A DNA stretch of 64,000 nucleotides from JAMXLO01 sp963749575 (GCA_963749575.1 CAVVNM010000014.1:1178001-1242000), one strand, 5' to 3'. Counted from the stretch's first letter, positions 53,287-61,981 are shown. A program made the numbers and translations. The notes: generated by a model from the sequence alone, not told the origin.

Positions 53287-54219
53287 CTACGCCTGCATCA
53301 GCGTGCGGACATGCGCCGCGGCCGAGGCGGCGAGCGCCTCCAGGTCGTAGCCGCCCTCCAGCACCGAGACCATCCGGCCACCGCAATGCGCCGCGGCGAC
53401 GCGCAGCAGTTCCTGGGTGATCCAGGCATAGTCGGCGGTTTCCACGCGGAGCTGTGCCAGCGGATCGGCCTTGTGCGCGTCGAACCCGGCCGAGACGATC
53501 AGCAGGCCGGGGGCGAAGCGGTCGAGTTCCGGCAGGATAGTGTCCGACCAGGCGGCCCGGAACGCCGCACTGTCCGAGCCTGGCCGCAGCGGCGCGTTGA
53601 CGATGTTGCCCGCGGTACCGCGCTCCCAGGCCTCGCCGGTGCCGGGGTAGCACGGGTGCTGATGCGAGGAGGCGTAGAACAGGTCTTTGTCGGCCGCGAA
53701 CATTGCCTGGGTGCCGTTGCCGTGATGCACGTCGAAGTCCACCACCGCGACCCGTTGCACGCCCCAGCGGGCGCGCGCATGCAGCGCCGCCACGGCGGCG
53801 TTGCTGAACAGGCAGAACCCCATCGGGCGCGCTGGCTCGGCATGGTGGCCGGGCGGGCGGACCGCCGCGAAGGCCGCGCGCGCCCAGCCTTCCATCACCG
53901 CATCAACCCCAGCCACCGCAGCGCCGGCGGCACGCAAAGCGGCCTCGGCGCTGCCGGCGCTCATCGCGGTGTCGGCGTCAAGCTGCACCATTTCGCCTTC
54001 GGCAGGACGGATCGACAGGATCGCGTCCACATAGTTGGCCGGGTGGACGCGGGTCAGCTGCTCGGTGGTGGCGTGCGGCGCGGACTCGCGCAGCAGGTCG
54101 GCGAATTCCGGGGTCTCCAGCGCGGCGAGCACGGCGCGCAGGCGATCCGGGCATTCCGGGTGATACGGACCATTATCGTGGTTCAGGCAGGCGGGATGGG
54201 TGATCAGCGCCGTGGGCAT
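53287..54219 (-). CDS. Histone deacetylase family protein
   Basis: 310-residue arginase/deacetylase-fold zinc enzyme acting on acetylated lysines, polyamines or acetoin-type substrates. It starts MPTALITHPACLNHDNGPYH with HPECPDRLRAVLAAL (family motif). Catalytic and zinc motifs are AAVRPPGHHAEPARPMGFCL (GHH), VAVVDFDVHHGNGTQAMFAA (DVHHGNG) and IVSAGFDAHKADPLAQLRVE (AGFDAH). The closing GGRMVSVLEGGYDLEALAAS is standard. It is downstream of the TusA-like gene (2-bp gap) and upstream of xseB (8-bp gap), so the three form one transcription unit. The position next to xseB is conserved in many alphaproteobacteria (from memory). Confidence 0.94.
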   Translation of the reverse strand: MPTALITHPACLNHDNGPYHPECPDRLRAVLAALETPEFADLLRESAPHATTEQLTRVHPANYVDAILSIRPAEGEMVQLDADTAMSAGSAEAALRAAGAAVAGVDAVMEGWARAAFAAVRPPGHHAEPARPMGFCLFSNAAVAALHARARWGVQRVAVVDFDVHHGNGTQAMFAADKDLFYASSHQHPCYPGTGEAWERGTAGNIVNAPLRPGSDSAAFRAAWSDTILPELDRFAPGLLIVSAGFDAHKADPLAQLRVETADYAWITQELLRVAAAHCGGRMVSVLEGGYDLEALAASAAAHVRTLMQA

Positions 54220-54221
54220 GG

Positions 54222-54473
54222 TCAGGCGTCTTTCGCGACGGGGTCTTCGGCACGGCGGCGGATCACGAAGCTGAACACGCCGCTCTCCTCGGACCACGCC
54301 AGCAGCGCGTGGCCGGTCTCACGGCAGAACGCCTGGAAGTCGGCGACCGCGGCACGATCGGTGGCCAGCACGCGCAGCCGCTCGCCGGGCGCCATGCCGC
54401 GCAGCGCGCGATTGGCACGGAGCACCGGGATCGGGCAGGCGGTGCCTTTCATGTCGAGCAGGGTTTCGCTCAT
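54222..54473 (-). CDS. TusA/SirA-like sulfurtransferase family protein
   Basis: 83 residues. MSETLLDMKGTACPIPVLRA has the family CPxPxxxxK-type motif as CPIPVLRANRAL, with the active Cys; GERLRVLATDRAAVADFQAF and CRETGHALLAWSEESGVFSF complete the two-layer fold. The TusA family relays sulfur for tRNA thiolation or other sulfur trafficking. The usual Lys/Arg after CPxP appears as Arg. Its product may or may not be true TusA. It is cotranscribed with the deacetylase-like gene downstream and 11 bp from the M23 peptidase upstream. Confidence 0.9.
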   Translation of the reverse strand: MSETLLDMKGTACPIPVLRANRALRGMAPGERLRVLATDRAAVADFQAFCRETGHALLAWSEESGVFSFVIRRRAEDPVAKDA

Positions 54474-54484
54474 GCCGGCGGCGT

Positions 54485-55099
54485 CTAATGCTGCTGCCAT
54501 TGAATGTACTGCCGCGCCGGGAGGGAGAACTGCCAGTACTTCCGTCCGTCGATTGTGATGCCACCGTCGTCCGGCCTGGCCGGTGGTGCCGGATGCACCG
54601 CACCGCTGCATAGCGCCACGTTGAGGTAAGGCGCGGGATCGACCGGCTTGCCCGCCAGGATCATCTCGAAATACAGGTGCGGACCAGAGGTCAGGCCGGT
54701 CATCCCGACCACCCCAAGCTTGTCACCCGCGGCAACACTGCGCCTGCCGTCGGCGAACGCTGGCGTGATCATGCCGAAATGGCTGTAGACGCCGACAAAT
54801 CCGTCATGCTGGACCAACATCTCCAGCCCACCCGGTCCGTTTCGCTGGATCCGGATCACGGTGCCGGGCGCGATCGCGAGCACCGCCGCGCCCGCGGCCG
54901 CAGGAAGGTCGATGCCGTAGTGGTAGGAGCCGGCTGCCGGCTCGTTCGGCAACACGCGGGGTCCGAACGACGACGAGATACATGCCGGACTGACCGGCGG
55001 TGACAGGACCGTCCTGAGCCGCGGCTGGGCCGATGCGCCGAGCGAGAGGATTGGCAGGGCGGCGATGGCCAGCGCAATGATTGAGAACTTCGCGATCAT
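54485..55099 (-). CDS. M23 family metallopeptidase, exported
   Basis: 204 residues. A signal peptide MIAKFSIIALAIAALPILSL ends near GASAQP. The peptidase domain has ISSSFGPRVLPNEPAAGSYH, YHYGIDLPAAAGAAVLAIAP (HxxxD zinc motif), VYSHFGMITPAFADGRRSVA and GMTGLTSGPHLYFEMILAGK, which contains the final HLYFE (HxH/Q-type) motif. It is probably a periplasmic murein endopeptidase or a regulator of one. The first His motif HYGID is intact while the last reads PHLYFE, as in active LytM enzymes. It heads the operon with the TusA-like gene. The C-terminus SLPARQYIQWQQH is unusual. Confidence 0.9.
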   Translation of the reverse strand: MIAKFSIIALAIAALPILSLGASAQPRLRTVLSPPVSPACISSSFGPRVLPNEPAAGSYHYGIDLPAAAGAAVLAIAPGTVIRIQRNGPGGLEMLVQHDGFVGVYSHFGMITPAFADGRRSVAAGDKLGVVGMTGLTSGPHLYFEMILAGKPVDPAPYLNVALCSGAVHPAPPARPDDGGITIDGRKYWQFSLPARQYIQWQQH

Positions 55100-55375
55100 G
55101 GCGGCCAGGGTATCATGGCCGGGCAAAATACCAACCGCTTCTCGGCATCCGCAGTGAGTCCGGCGTGACCGGCAGCATCTCGCTTGCCAGCGGCCGCGGC
55201 GCGATCCAGTGGCCCCCTCATTGGCCAGGCAATGGCGCTGATGATAGGTTCGGCTGGGCCCGCGTGGCATCACTCCTCCTGCTGACGGAGCAGCTCGTCG
55301 AACGGTCGCCGAACGTGGTGCGGTCGTCTTCAACCATGGGTGGCTGAAATTGTCCGGCTCGGCGAGGGGATCGCA
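55100..55375. other. Divergent gap, M23 peptidase / secreted protein
   Basis: 276 bp between divergent starts (55099 and 55376) with no gene I can support. It must hold promoters for both sides. A GAGGGG at 55365-55370 suits the ATG at 55376. Confidence 0.35.
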
Positions 55376-55975
55376 ATGACATTGCGTCGGAGCAAGCACC
55401 GGATACAGATCGGGTTCGCCACGCTCTGGTTTTGCGTGGCGTTGCTGGTGGCGGCGGGCGCACAGGCTCGGGACGAGCCCGCCTCGTATGTTCGGCCACC
55501 ACTGCCGTGGCACGAGATCTCGGCCGATCAGGCAGCGATGCAGCTCGACGCCACGGTTCCGATCCGCGCCGTCTTCGTCAACGATGCCTGGGCCTCCCGC
55601 TACCAGGTCGAGATCGATCTCGCCGATGGGCTGATCCGCTATGAGAGGCCGAGCGATGCCTACTCGGCCGCGAGCTCGCTGAAGCGCGCCTTTTACCAGG
55701 TCTACGGGCATGACCGCGTGCTCGCTGGGCACGGCATCGCGCCCGGCCTCGACGACGCCGATCTGGCGATCATCGCCGGACGTCCGACCGCGTATCTCGC
55801 CTGGCAGGGCAAGGACGCCACCTGCTTTGCGTTCGTGGCGCAATTCGGTGCCGAACCGGGCGGCAGCCGCGACCAGATGCTGAACGGCTCGGTATGCCGC
55901 CCGACGGGCGAGACAGACCCGGCGGCGCTGTCCCGTCAATGGCTGGCGGTCCTCGAGCACGTCGTGCTGCGATGA
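55376..55975 (+). CDS. Exported conserved hypothetical protein
   Basis: 199 residues. An N-terminal basic segment and hydrophobic stretch (IQIGFATLWFCVALLVAAGA) ending near AQARDE form a signal peptide. The mature part is acidic with YVRPPLPWHEISADQAAMQL, IRAVFVNDAWASRYQVEIDL and CFAFVAQFGAEPGG, and two Cys that could pair. I recognise no family. It overlaps the next gene, a multi-spanning membrane protein, by 4 bp (ATGA), so the two products probably act together at the inner membrane or in the periplasm. Confidence 0.68.
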   Translation: MTLRRSKHRIQIGFATLWFCVALLVAAGAQARDEPASYVRPPLPWHEISADQAAMQLDATVPIRAVFVNDAWASRYQVEIDLADGLIRYERPSDAYSAASSLKRAFYQVYGHDRVLAGHGIAPGLDDADLAIIAGRPTAYLAWQGKDATCFAFVAQFGAEPGGSRDQMLNGSVCRPTGETDPAALSRQWLAVLEHVVLR

Positions 55976-57279
55976 TCGCCGGATTGCTCGGGTTGGTGAG
56001 GCGCGATCTCGGCGAGGAGCTGCGCGCGCTGGTGCGGCGGACCCGGTATCGGAGACCGCCGCGTGCGGCTCGCTGCGTCATCGGCACTGCGCTCGCTGTC
56101 GCCGCGTTCGTCCTCTATCTGGCCTTGGCTCTTCGCCTCGATACCGGCGGCTATTTCGCGGTCGATAATCTTGCCTTCGATTTCGACCCGCTCCGCAACG
56201 CCGAAGTCATGTTCAGCGGGCCGGATAGCGGCGGTCTGCGCCATCCGTTGCTGTCTGCCCTGCGCCCCCTGGCACAGGGAGTGCTCCACCTCGGGGTGCC
56301 GTTGAACCTGACGATGAGTCTGTGGTTCGCCGCGGTGGCCGCCGTCACGGTCTTTGTCGTCTTCGCATTCACCGCGACACTCGGTGTGCCGCTCCTGGAA
56401 GGCGCGCTGGTCACCGGCTACTACGCCATATCGAGTACACCGCTCATCCTGGCGCTGGTCCCGGAAAGTTACGGGTTGTCGGCGCTGGGCCTGTGGCTGC
56501 TCTACCTGGTGGTGCTGCAGCGCCAGGACGCTCCGGCAAGCTGTCCCCGCGCACGTTTTGCCGTGGCGCTCTACCTGTTCGGCGTCACCATCACGAACAT
56601 CGTCCAGCCCGCGATTGCCGAGGCTGTCATCTGGTTCCGTCGGCTGCCTGCCATGGCTGCGGTCGCGCGCCTCACCTCCTATGGGCTGATCCTGGGAGTG
56701 CTGATCGTTGTCGCGATCCTCGCGATCATCAACTGGCCGTATTTCCTCCACGATCCCGTCACCGCCACCAAGCTGGCGTATTGGGAGACTGCCGAGCATG
56801 GTGAAGAAAGGGCGTCGTTCGCGATGCTCCTCAAGACCTTCTTCCTGTACTCGTTCGTCGCTCCGGACTTCACCTCGGTCCCGCTGCCCAATGGCGAGGC
56901 GACGATGCTCGACTTCCGCGACTTCCGCATGTCGACGATCGGCCTGGGCTCCCTGGCGCTGTGGCTGGTGCTGCTGATCACGGGTTGCGTCGCCGCTCTG
57001 CGCGACCGGGCGAACCGCACCGTCGTGCTCAGTGCCGCCGCCGCTATTCTCGTCAACCTCCTGATGCATATTTCGCTGCAGTACCGTGCCAGCGTCTACA
57101 TCTATGCGGCGCATCTTCACGTGCCGATCTTCGTGATCGCGCTGTTCGCTTTACGCAACGCCGGCGCCAGAGGCGCCGCGGCGCGCTGGACGATCGCAGC
57201 GGGGCTGGCGGCCGGCGTTACGCTCACCGGCATCAACAATCTGGCCCGAGCCCTCGAACTGGTCGGGTCGTTTGGCTGA
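55972..57279 (+). CDS. Polytopic membrane protein of unknown function
   Basis: 435 residues with about ten hydrophobic segments, for example CVIGTALAVAAFVLYLALAL, LWFAAVAAVTVFVVFAFTAT, GLILGVLIVVAILAIINWPY, LGSLALWLVLLITGCVAALR and VYIYAAHLHVPIFVIALFAL. A soluble loop near residues 55-85 follows the first helix (DNLAFDFDPLRNAEVMFSGP), and HISLQYRASVYIY occurs near the end. The overall layout recalls GT-C glycosyltransferase-like membrane proteins, with an acidic loop after the first helix, but no diagnostic motif is certain. It is translationally coupled to the exported protein upstream. Confidence 0.7.
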   Translation: MIAGLLGLVRRDLGEELRALVRRTRYRRPPRAARCVIGTALAVAAFVLYLALALRLDTGGYFAVDNLAFDFDPLRNAEVMFSGPDSGGLRHPLLSALRPLAQGVLHLGVPLNLTMSLWFAAVAAVTVFVVFAFTATLGVPLLEGALVTGYYAISSTPLILALVPESYGLSALGLWLLYLVVLQRQDAPASCPRARFAVALYLFGVTITNIVQPAIAEAVIWFRRLPAMAAVARLTSYGLILGVLIVVAILAIINWPYFLHDPVTATKLAYWETAEHGEERASFAMLLKTFFLYSFVAPDFTSVPLPNGEATMLDFRDFRMSTIGLGSLALWLVLLITGCVAALRDRANRTVVLSAAAAILVNLLMHISLQYRASVYIYAAHLHVPIFVIALFALRNAGARGAAARWTIAAGLAAGVTLTGINNLARALELVGSFG

Positions 57280-57424
57280 CTGTCGAGGTTCCGCTGCTGT
57301 GGAACTTGATCTAACGTGACCGCAGCGGATCGCATGACGGCCGATTGATGCTGGCTTGCCGCGCGGTCCCCGTGCGGTTCACCCGGCCTGGATGCTCCTG
57401 GCCGCAATAACCACGGAGGTTCCG

Positions 57425-58663
57425 ATGCGCGTTGCCCGCCGTTCCGCCCTCGTTCTGCTCGGCTCGTCGGCACTGGCCGGCGTGGTTCGGCCGGCGCGTG
57501 CCGGCGACCGGTTCGTCACCGTCGGCATCAACCTGCCGCTGACCGGCGCCGCCGCCGAGGATGCCACGAACATCCTGCACGGTGCGCAGCTCGCGATCGA
57601 GGAGGCCAACGCCAGGGGTGGCGTCGGCGGCTACGAGGTGAGGGCACTGGTCCTCGACGACGGCACCGCGACCGCCGGCCAGTACGATCCCGCACAATCC
57701 GCCATCAACACGCGCAAGATGATCGTCGATCCCACGGTGGTCGCGGCGGTCGGCCCGATGGCAAGCGGCAGCGGCAAGGCGATGGCACCGCTGCTCAGCC
57801 AGGGCAACCTCGCGACGGTGACGCCGAGTTCCACCAATCCCGACCTGACCGACCCGAAATTCGCCGAGATGTACCGGCCGGCCGGCAAGGCGATCTACTT
57901 CCGCACCTGCACCACCGATGCCTTTCAGGGTCCCAACATGGCCAATTTCCTGGCCGACCAGCTCAAGATGAAGTCGGTGTTCGTGGTGGATGACACCGGC
58001 GCCTATGGCGTGGGCCTCGCCGATGCGTTCCAGGCACAGTGCGGCAAGCGTGGCATCCAGGTGATGGGCCGCGACCGCGTCGATCCGCTGATCAGCGACT
58101 ACCGGCCGCTGCTGACCAAGATCAAGCAACTCGGCCCGCAGGCGCTGTATTGCGGTTCCAGCGCGCTGGCCGGCGTGAAGTTGGTCAAGCAGAGCTACGA
58201 GATCATGCCCGACATGATCAAGGCGGGCGGCGACGGAATGCACCAGGCGTCGATCCTGTCCGGCGCCGGCTTCCCGGCGGCGCAAGGCTGGTACAGCACC
58301 ATCGCCGCGCCGCACATGCTGGACGAAGCCAAGCTGTCCGAGTGGGTTGCGAGGTTCCAGAAGCGCTGGAACACGCCGCCGTCGGACTACTCGATCACCG
58401 CCTACGATGCAGCGCTGGTCATTCTGGCGGCGATCGAGGCGGTCGCGAAGTCCGGCGCGCCGGTGACGCGGGGAGCGGTCCGCGATGCCATCCAGGCCGG
58501 CAAGGTGGACACGCTCCAGGGTCCGATCGCGTACGATGAGAACGGTGATCTGGCCTCGCGCGTGGTCAGCGTGTTCCAGGTGCAGCAGGATACGGCGCAT
58601 CCGGTCAACGACGTGGTACACCAGTTCAAGTACATCGGCATGGCGCTGGCCGACAGCACCTGA
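57425..58663 (+). CDS. ABC transporter substrate-binding protein, paralogue of the 25.8-kb copy
   Basis: 412-residue LivJ/Peripla_BP_6 protein. It starts MRVARRSALVLLGSSALAGV with cleavage near ARAGDR; CGGAGGT precedes the ATG. Mature landmarks are VTVGINLPLTGAAAEDATNI, LVLDDGTATAGQYDPAQSAI, SQGNLATVTPSSTNPDLTDP, TTDAFQGPNMANFLADQLKM and NTPPSDYSITAYDAALVILA. It shares long identical runs with the protein at 25847-27088 and differs mainly around residues 170-250. No permease or ATPase genes are adjacent. It is followed on the opposite strand by gene remnants. The ligand is unknown. Confidence 0.92.
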   Translation: MRVARRSALVLLGSSALAGVVRPARAGDRFVTVGINLPLTGAAAEDATNILHGAQLAIEEANARGGVGGYEVRALVLDDGTATAGQYDPAQSAINTRKMIVDPTVVAAVGPMASGSGKAMAPLLSQGNLATVTPSSTNPDLTDPKFAEMYRPAGKAIYFRTCTTDAFQGPNMANFLADQLKMKSVFVVDDTGAYGVGLADAFQAQCGKRGIQVMGRDRVDPLISDYRPLLTKIKQLGPQALYCGSSALAGVKLVKQSYEIMPDMIKAGGDGMHQASILSGAGFPAAQGWYSTIAAPHMLDEAKLSEWVARFQKRWNTPPSDYSITAYDAALVILAAIEAVAKSGAPVTRGAVRDAIQAGKVDTLQGPIAYDENGDLASRVVSVFQVQQDTAHPVNDVVHQFKYIGMALADST

Positions 58664-58671
58664 AACTGCCA

Positions 58672-58810
58672 TGGAGCGCTATCGCCACGTCCTTGAGCCT
58701 GATCGGAATCCGCGTGAGGATCCTCTGGCAGGACGGTAAAGTTCGCGACCTTGCCTGGTGCGATGCTGGCCATCGCGTGCTCTATCCTCCGCGAGTGTGC
58801 GGCGTCGGCT
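58672..58810 (-). pseudogene. C-terminal fragment of an amidohydrolase
   Basis: On the minus strand one frame reads AMASIAPGKVANFTVLPEDP followed by HADSDQAQG. This is the closing 'IGSIAPGKxADFxVLxxDP' segment of YtcJ-type amidohydrolases. Nothing resembling the catalytic part is upstream; the next sequence belongs to another decayed gene. It is a fragment of at most ~45 residues. Confidence 0.6.
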
Positions 58811-58939
58811 CGATCGCCATTTCGCCGGGGTCTTCGCGTTCCCCGTTCGGGCGGACGCGCACAGCCCATTGCAGAAGCATCGTAAGCCAAGCCGGCGGAG
58901 CGACGGACGCAGCGCACATATCCCGTGGTTATTGGAGGA

Positions 58940-59573
58940 TCAGATCGCTGGCATCGCTTCCAACAGCCGCCCCAGTCCCCGGACTCTCTCGTCAACCTTC
59001 ATGACGTGCAGCATCGCCCAGAGCGCGGCCTGGTTGGCGGTGATGACGGGTTTGCCGAATTGCCGCTCCCAGTCCGGCACGAATCCCAGTCCGGCACGAA
59101 CGCCATGGTGGGGAAGTTGCCACCGGGAATAACCAGTGCCTCTATCTCTGGGCGGTCGGCACGCGCTATGGCGTCGCGGGCTTCGCGCGTTGGAGGGTTG
59201 GCATTGTTACAGGTGACACCAGCGCTATCCGCCGCGTACCCAAAGCAAGCAGAGCATGGGCGAGCGCCTGTCCCGCGGTGATCGCCGGAACGCCAGCAGC
59301 TTCACTCATGCGACGGATGATGATTTCGTCAAAGTCGTCGGACGCCAGGCTCGCCGCACTCTGCGCCAGGCCGAGGACTTCAACCGTGGCGCCGCCGAGC
59401 ATGCGGGCCTGCGAGTCGACATCCGCATCGCCACCTCGCGCGTTGATCTCCACACCGCTGCTGAGCAACGGTATCCTGCCGACATGCGCCTGCAGGGTCG
59501 GCGGCAACAGCCGGTTGTATTCAATTTCCACCGTGGTGTTGGTGGCGGGGATGAGAACGCCGAGTTGATGCAT
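58940..59573 (-). pseudogene. Asp/Glu racemase / maleate isomerase-family gene, decayed copy 1
   Basis: The start MHQLGVLIPATNTTVEIEYN is family-typical (GVLxPxTNTTxE). The frame runs through RIPLLSSGVEINARGG and ADHYxxx-free middle DDFDEIIIRRMSEAAGVPAI, with ALLALGTRRIALVSP. It then shifts to CNNANPPTREARDAIARADR and PEIEALVIPGGNFPTMAFVP, and after a 17-bp tandem duplication (59068-59101) to FGKPVITANQAALWAMLHVM and the stop at 58940. About 40 residues normally between the halves, including one catalytic Cys region, seem absent. Arylmalonate decarboxylase, maleate isomerase and Asp/Glu racemase belong to this family. Confidence 0.72.
59068..59101 (+). repeat. 17-bp tandem duplication inside the racemase-family pseudogene
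   Basis: CCCAGTCCGGCACGAAT (59068-59084) is followed directly by CCCAGTCCGGCACGAAC (59085-59101). One unit is extra compared with the reading frame of the family, and since 17 is not a multiple of three it shifts the frame. Confidence 0.8.
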
Positions 59574-59637
59574 TGTGAAGAACCTTGAAAGGCTGATCTG
59601 AAACATGGAGTGCTTGCGGTGTCGAGCTGCCGGTGGC

Positions 59638-60018
59638 TTAGGAAGCGCGTCCGGTGCAGACCTGCGCACCCACGCGGAGATGAACGCCATGATTGGTAAG
59701 CTGCCACCCCGGCGAACGTTTCTCCCGTTCGAGCACCGGCATGGCGACAGGCGCCAACCGGGCAATCCGTCGAGCACCAAACGCGCGCATGGCATGGCCG
59801 ATTGCCTGGCTGGCGGTGACGGCCAAAAACCCCGGCCGCTTCGCGCATCAGTTCGACGGCGATCTCGTCGAGGCCGCCCTCATCGAGGCTATCGCCCGGA
59901 CGAAGCAAGGGAATGCGGCCAATAAGCGCCTGTAGTGACGGCGACAACATCCGGCGGCAATCGTCTTCCGCCGTGGTGTTGGTCGGGGGGACGAGGACCC
60001 CGAAACGATGCGTTATAA
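59638..60018 (-). pseudogene. Asp/Glu racemase / maleate isomerase-family gene, decayed copy 2
   Basis: Minus-strand frame reads HRFGVLVPPTNTTAEDDCRR, then SLQALIGRIPLLRPGDSLDE and GGLDEIAVELMREAAGVF, clearly homologous to copy 1. A shift near 59826 leads to AVTASQAIGHAMRAFGARRI and ARLAPVAMPVLEREKRSPGW, after which homology ends. No start codon precedes the first block (it begins right after the cupin stop). About half the gene, including the C-terminal GGNFPTM region, is missing. It shows that the locus once held two tandem family members. Confidence 0.68.
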
Positions 60019-60552
60019 CGGGTCCTTCGCATCGATCAGGATGAACGCGATGCGGCATGGCCCTGGGCCGCGGTTGACCCAGGCGTGGTTCGTCGCCTGC
60101 ATTACGACGACATCGCCCGCGCTCACATGCCGGGTTTCCTCGTCGAGCAACAAATCGACCTCGCCCGCGAGGACCAAGCCGAAATCGACCGTGCTGGTGC
60201 GGTGCATCCGCGGATGCCGCGGCGGGCGCGCTTTTGCGGCTTCGGCCTCGAGCCCGTGTTCCTCGATCGTGGCCCGTGGATTGACCGTGCGAACCGTATC
60301 CCCGGTTGGCGGAATATCCAGCGCGCGAAAATACGTGCCGCTCGGTCCGGGGTGGATCCCTGTCATTTTGGTCACGAAATCCTCGGTGCCGGAGCATTCC
60401 GCTGGGGACGTGTCGAGCACCCAGAGCGGCCAGTTGACGATCGGCCGGTCAGGCCGTGCGACCTTTTGCGCCGGTCCGTCGCTGAGAAACACGGCTTTGC
60501 CGGTGGCGTCATGGGTGGTGACGATCCGGCGGATTGGTTTGTCGAGGTCCAT
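60013..60552 (-). CDS. Cupin domain-containing protein
   Basis: 179 residues, intact. It starts MDLDKPIRRIVTTHDATGKA after GAGAGGA. The cupin barrel reads PPRHPRMHRTSTVDFGLVLA with GEVDLLLDEETRHVSAGDVV and VMQATNHAWVNRGPGPCRIA; metal-binding His residues lie in HRTSTVDF and NHAWVN. It is similar to the small cupins that accompany aromatic or organic acid catabolic genes and lacks a DNA-binding domain. It lies directly upstream of the two decayed racemase-family copies on the same strand, so it may be the surviving gene of a degraded operon (inference). Confidence 0.85.
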   Translation of the reverse strand: MDLDKPIRRIVTTHDATGKAVFLSDGPAQKVARPDRPIVNWPLWVLDTSPAECSGTEDFVTKMTGIHPGPSGTYFRALDIPPTGDTVRTVNPRATIEEHGLEAEAAKARPPRHPRMHRTSTVDFGLVLAGEVDLLLDEETRHVSAGDVVVMQATNHAWVNRGPGPCRIAFILIDAKDPL

Positions 60553-60841
60553 TCGTTTTGTCCTCTCTGCAAACGATGACGGCTCAGTTGCGATACGTTC
60601 CAGGCCCAGGATGTTTGGTTGTTTAGCATGAATTTTGAGCAAACCGTCTGGTGACCCCAGCACCCGACGGCGAGCGCGGCGGGCTTCGCACAGGCATCGA
60701 ACAGTCCCTGGAACGCGGCGGGCAGGCCGGCTTTTGTCGATCAGCCCGCCAGCCTCGATCAGCCGGCGCGCGCAGGCGCTCGGCCCCATGCAGTTCCCTC
60801 AGCGTTGCTTCAGGGTCGTGGGATCAGCGCACCTCGATCGA
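60553..60841. other. Interval with probable decayed coding sequence
   Basis: 289 bp with no intact gene. On the minus strand, coding-like pieces in different frames are visible (RRLIEAGGLIDKSRP; then GLPAAFQGLFDACAKPAALA; LRELHGAERLRAP), suggesting another eroded gene that I cannot name. An AT-richer stretch at 60600-60640 may hold the cupin gene promoter. Confidence 0.35.
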
Positions 60842-61030
60842 TCAATGCATGCCTGATTCGTGCACCGAACGGCGCCGGTTCATGTCCTGCTGGCGTTGAA
60901 CGATCCAGCCAATGGCCGCGGTCTCAGAATCGAATGGCCCGGCGAAAACCCGGATGCCGTCATCGTCGACGATGTAGATTCCCGTGGTGTGGACGTCATA
61001 ATCAGGTGGCTCCAATTGCCGCAGCTCCAT
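60842..61030 (-). CDS. Small hypothetical protein, 62 residues
   Basis: Product begins MELRQLEPPDYDVHTTGIYI, continues VDDDGIRVFAGPFDSETAAI and ends with GWIVQRQQDMNRRRSVHESG and MH. The hydrophobicity pattern and 'IYIVDDDGIRVFAGPFDSET' look like a genuine small folded protein (a short sheet plus helix). The frame is open upstream to 61147, but the ATG at 61030 has GAGGCAACG before it. I do not recognise a family. Neighbours are remnants, so it may be part of the eroded island. Confidence 0.5.
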   Translation of the reverse strand: MELRQLEPPDYDVHTTGIYIVDDDGIRVFAGPFDSETAAIGWIVQRQQDMNRRRSVHESGMH

Positions 61031-61218
61031 CGTTGCCTCGCGTGTATAGTGGTGCGGAGACGATAGCTGGGGAGAAATATTGGCGCCAAAGCACGAAGCC
61101 GAGATTCCGCATTCGGTCTGATGGGCATTTGCACGCGAATTGACCAACTGGCGTGATTGAACGACGAACCGCGCGGCGGGTTCTGCACCAGCGAGCCGGA
61201 GGCGAGCGAGAAGTGTGC

Positions 61219-61692
61219 GTGGCTATCCAATTCACCCGCGCCGGCTACATCTCCCGCAGTACCGGCGGCAGTGCCGTGCGCTCGACGGCGTACAACGAGC
61301 GCACAGCCATCACCGCAGAGTGCACGGGAGAACTCTATTACTTCAAGAACCGTGACGCGCCGGAGCACCACGAGGTGCTGTTGCCCGAGGGCGCCGACGC
61401 CCGGTTCGCCAACAGTGCGGTGCCGTGGAACGCGGCGGAGGCGGCCGAGCGACGCAAGGACGCGCAGGTCGCCCGCGAGATCGTGCTGGCGCTGCGATCC
61501 AATGCCGGCATCACCACCGAGGACCGCGTCGAGCTGGCACGGTCGTTCGCCGCGCAGCACTTCGTCGCGAAGGGCTTGGCAGTGCAGCTCGACATGCACG
61601 CGCCACACACAGCGAGCGTGCCGAGGCGGCGGTTGCCACGCTCGCGGCGGCCACGGGCAACAAGGCACGGGCACGTGGCGCCGGCTTCATGA
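61219..61692 (+). pseudogene. Truncated MobA/MobL-family relaxase
   Basis: N-terminal part of a conjugative relaxase. From a GTG at 61219 the frame reads AIQFTRAGYISRSTGGSAVR, then STAYNERTAITAECTGELYY with FKNRDAPEHHEVLLPEGADA. The next segments are NAAEAAERRKDAQVAREIVL, ITTEDRVELARSFAAQHFVA and GLAVQLDMHAPHT. Homology stops at HAPH, just where the metal-binding HxH block of the family should continue, and the rest is Arg/Pro-rich nonsense. So the nicking domain is incomplete. It is a trace of a plasmid or mobilisable island. Confidence 0.7.
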
Positions 61693-61699
61693 CGACACT

Positions 61700-61981
61700 T
61701 GCCACGGATCGAACGATGTGGCCCTGCGACGCTGCCCCATCACGCGCCGCGAAGCACAGGCCATGATCCCTGAGGTCAAAGGAGCCCGGTTGCTTCAGGG
61801 CTTTCGCGGACGGCCAGCGGCGGACCTCGTGGCGCTTGCGGATACCCTGGTGTGCGTATCGTACCTCGCCATGCACATGGAAGGACACCTGGCGGAGTTG
61901 GACATCAATCCGCTCATGGTGCTGCCGGGGGGTCAGGGCGTGAAGGCGGTGGACGCGCTGATCGTGCTTCGCGGCACATAA
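61700..61981 (+). pseudogene. C-terminal fragment of an acetate/acyl-CoA ligase (ADP-forming)
   Basis: One frame reads VALRRCPITRREAQAMIPEV, KGARLLQGFRGRPAADLVAL and LAELDINPLMVLPGGQGVKA to VDALIVLRGT and a stop at 61981. This is the closing segment of the ATP-grasp domain of acyl-CoA synthetases (the 'E.DINPL.V...G..A.DALI.L' ending). The remaining ~600 residues are absent; a truncated relaxase stands in their place. So the junction near 61690 joins unrelated genes. Confidence 0.72.
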
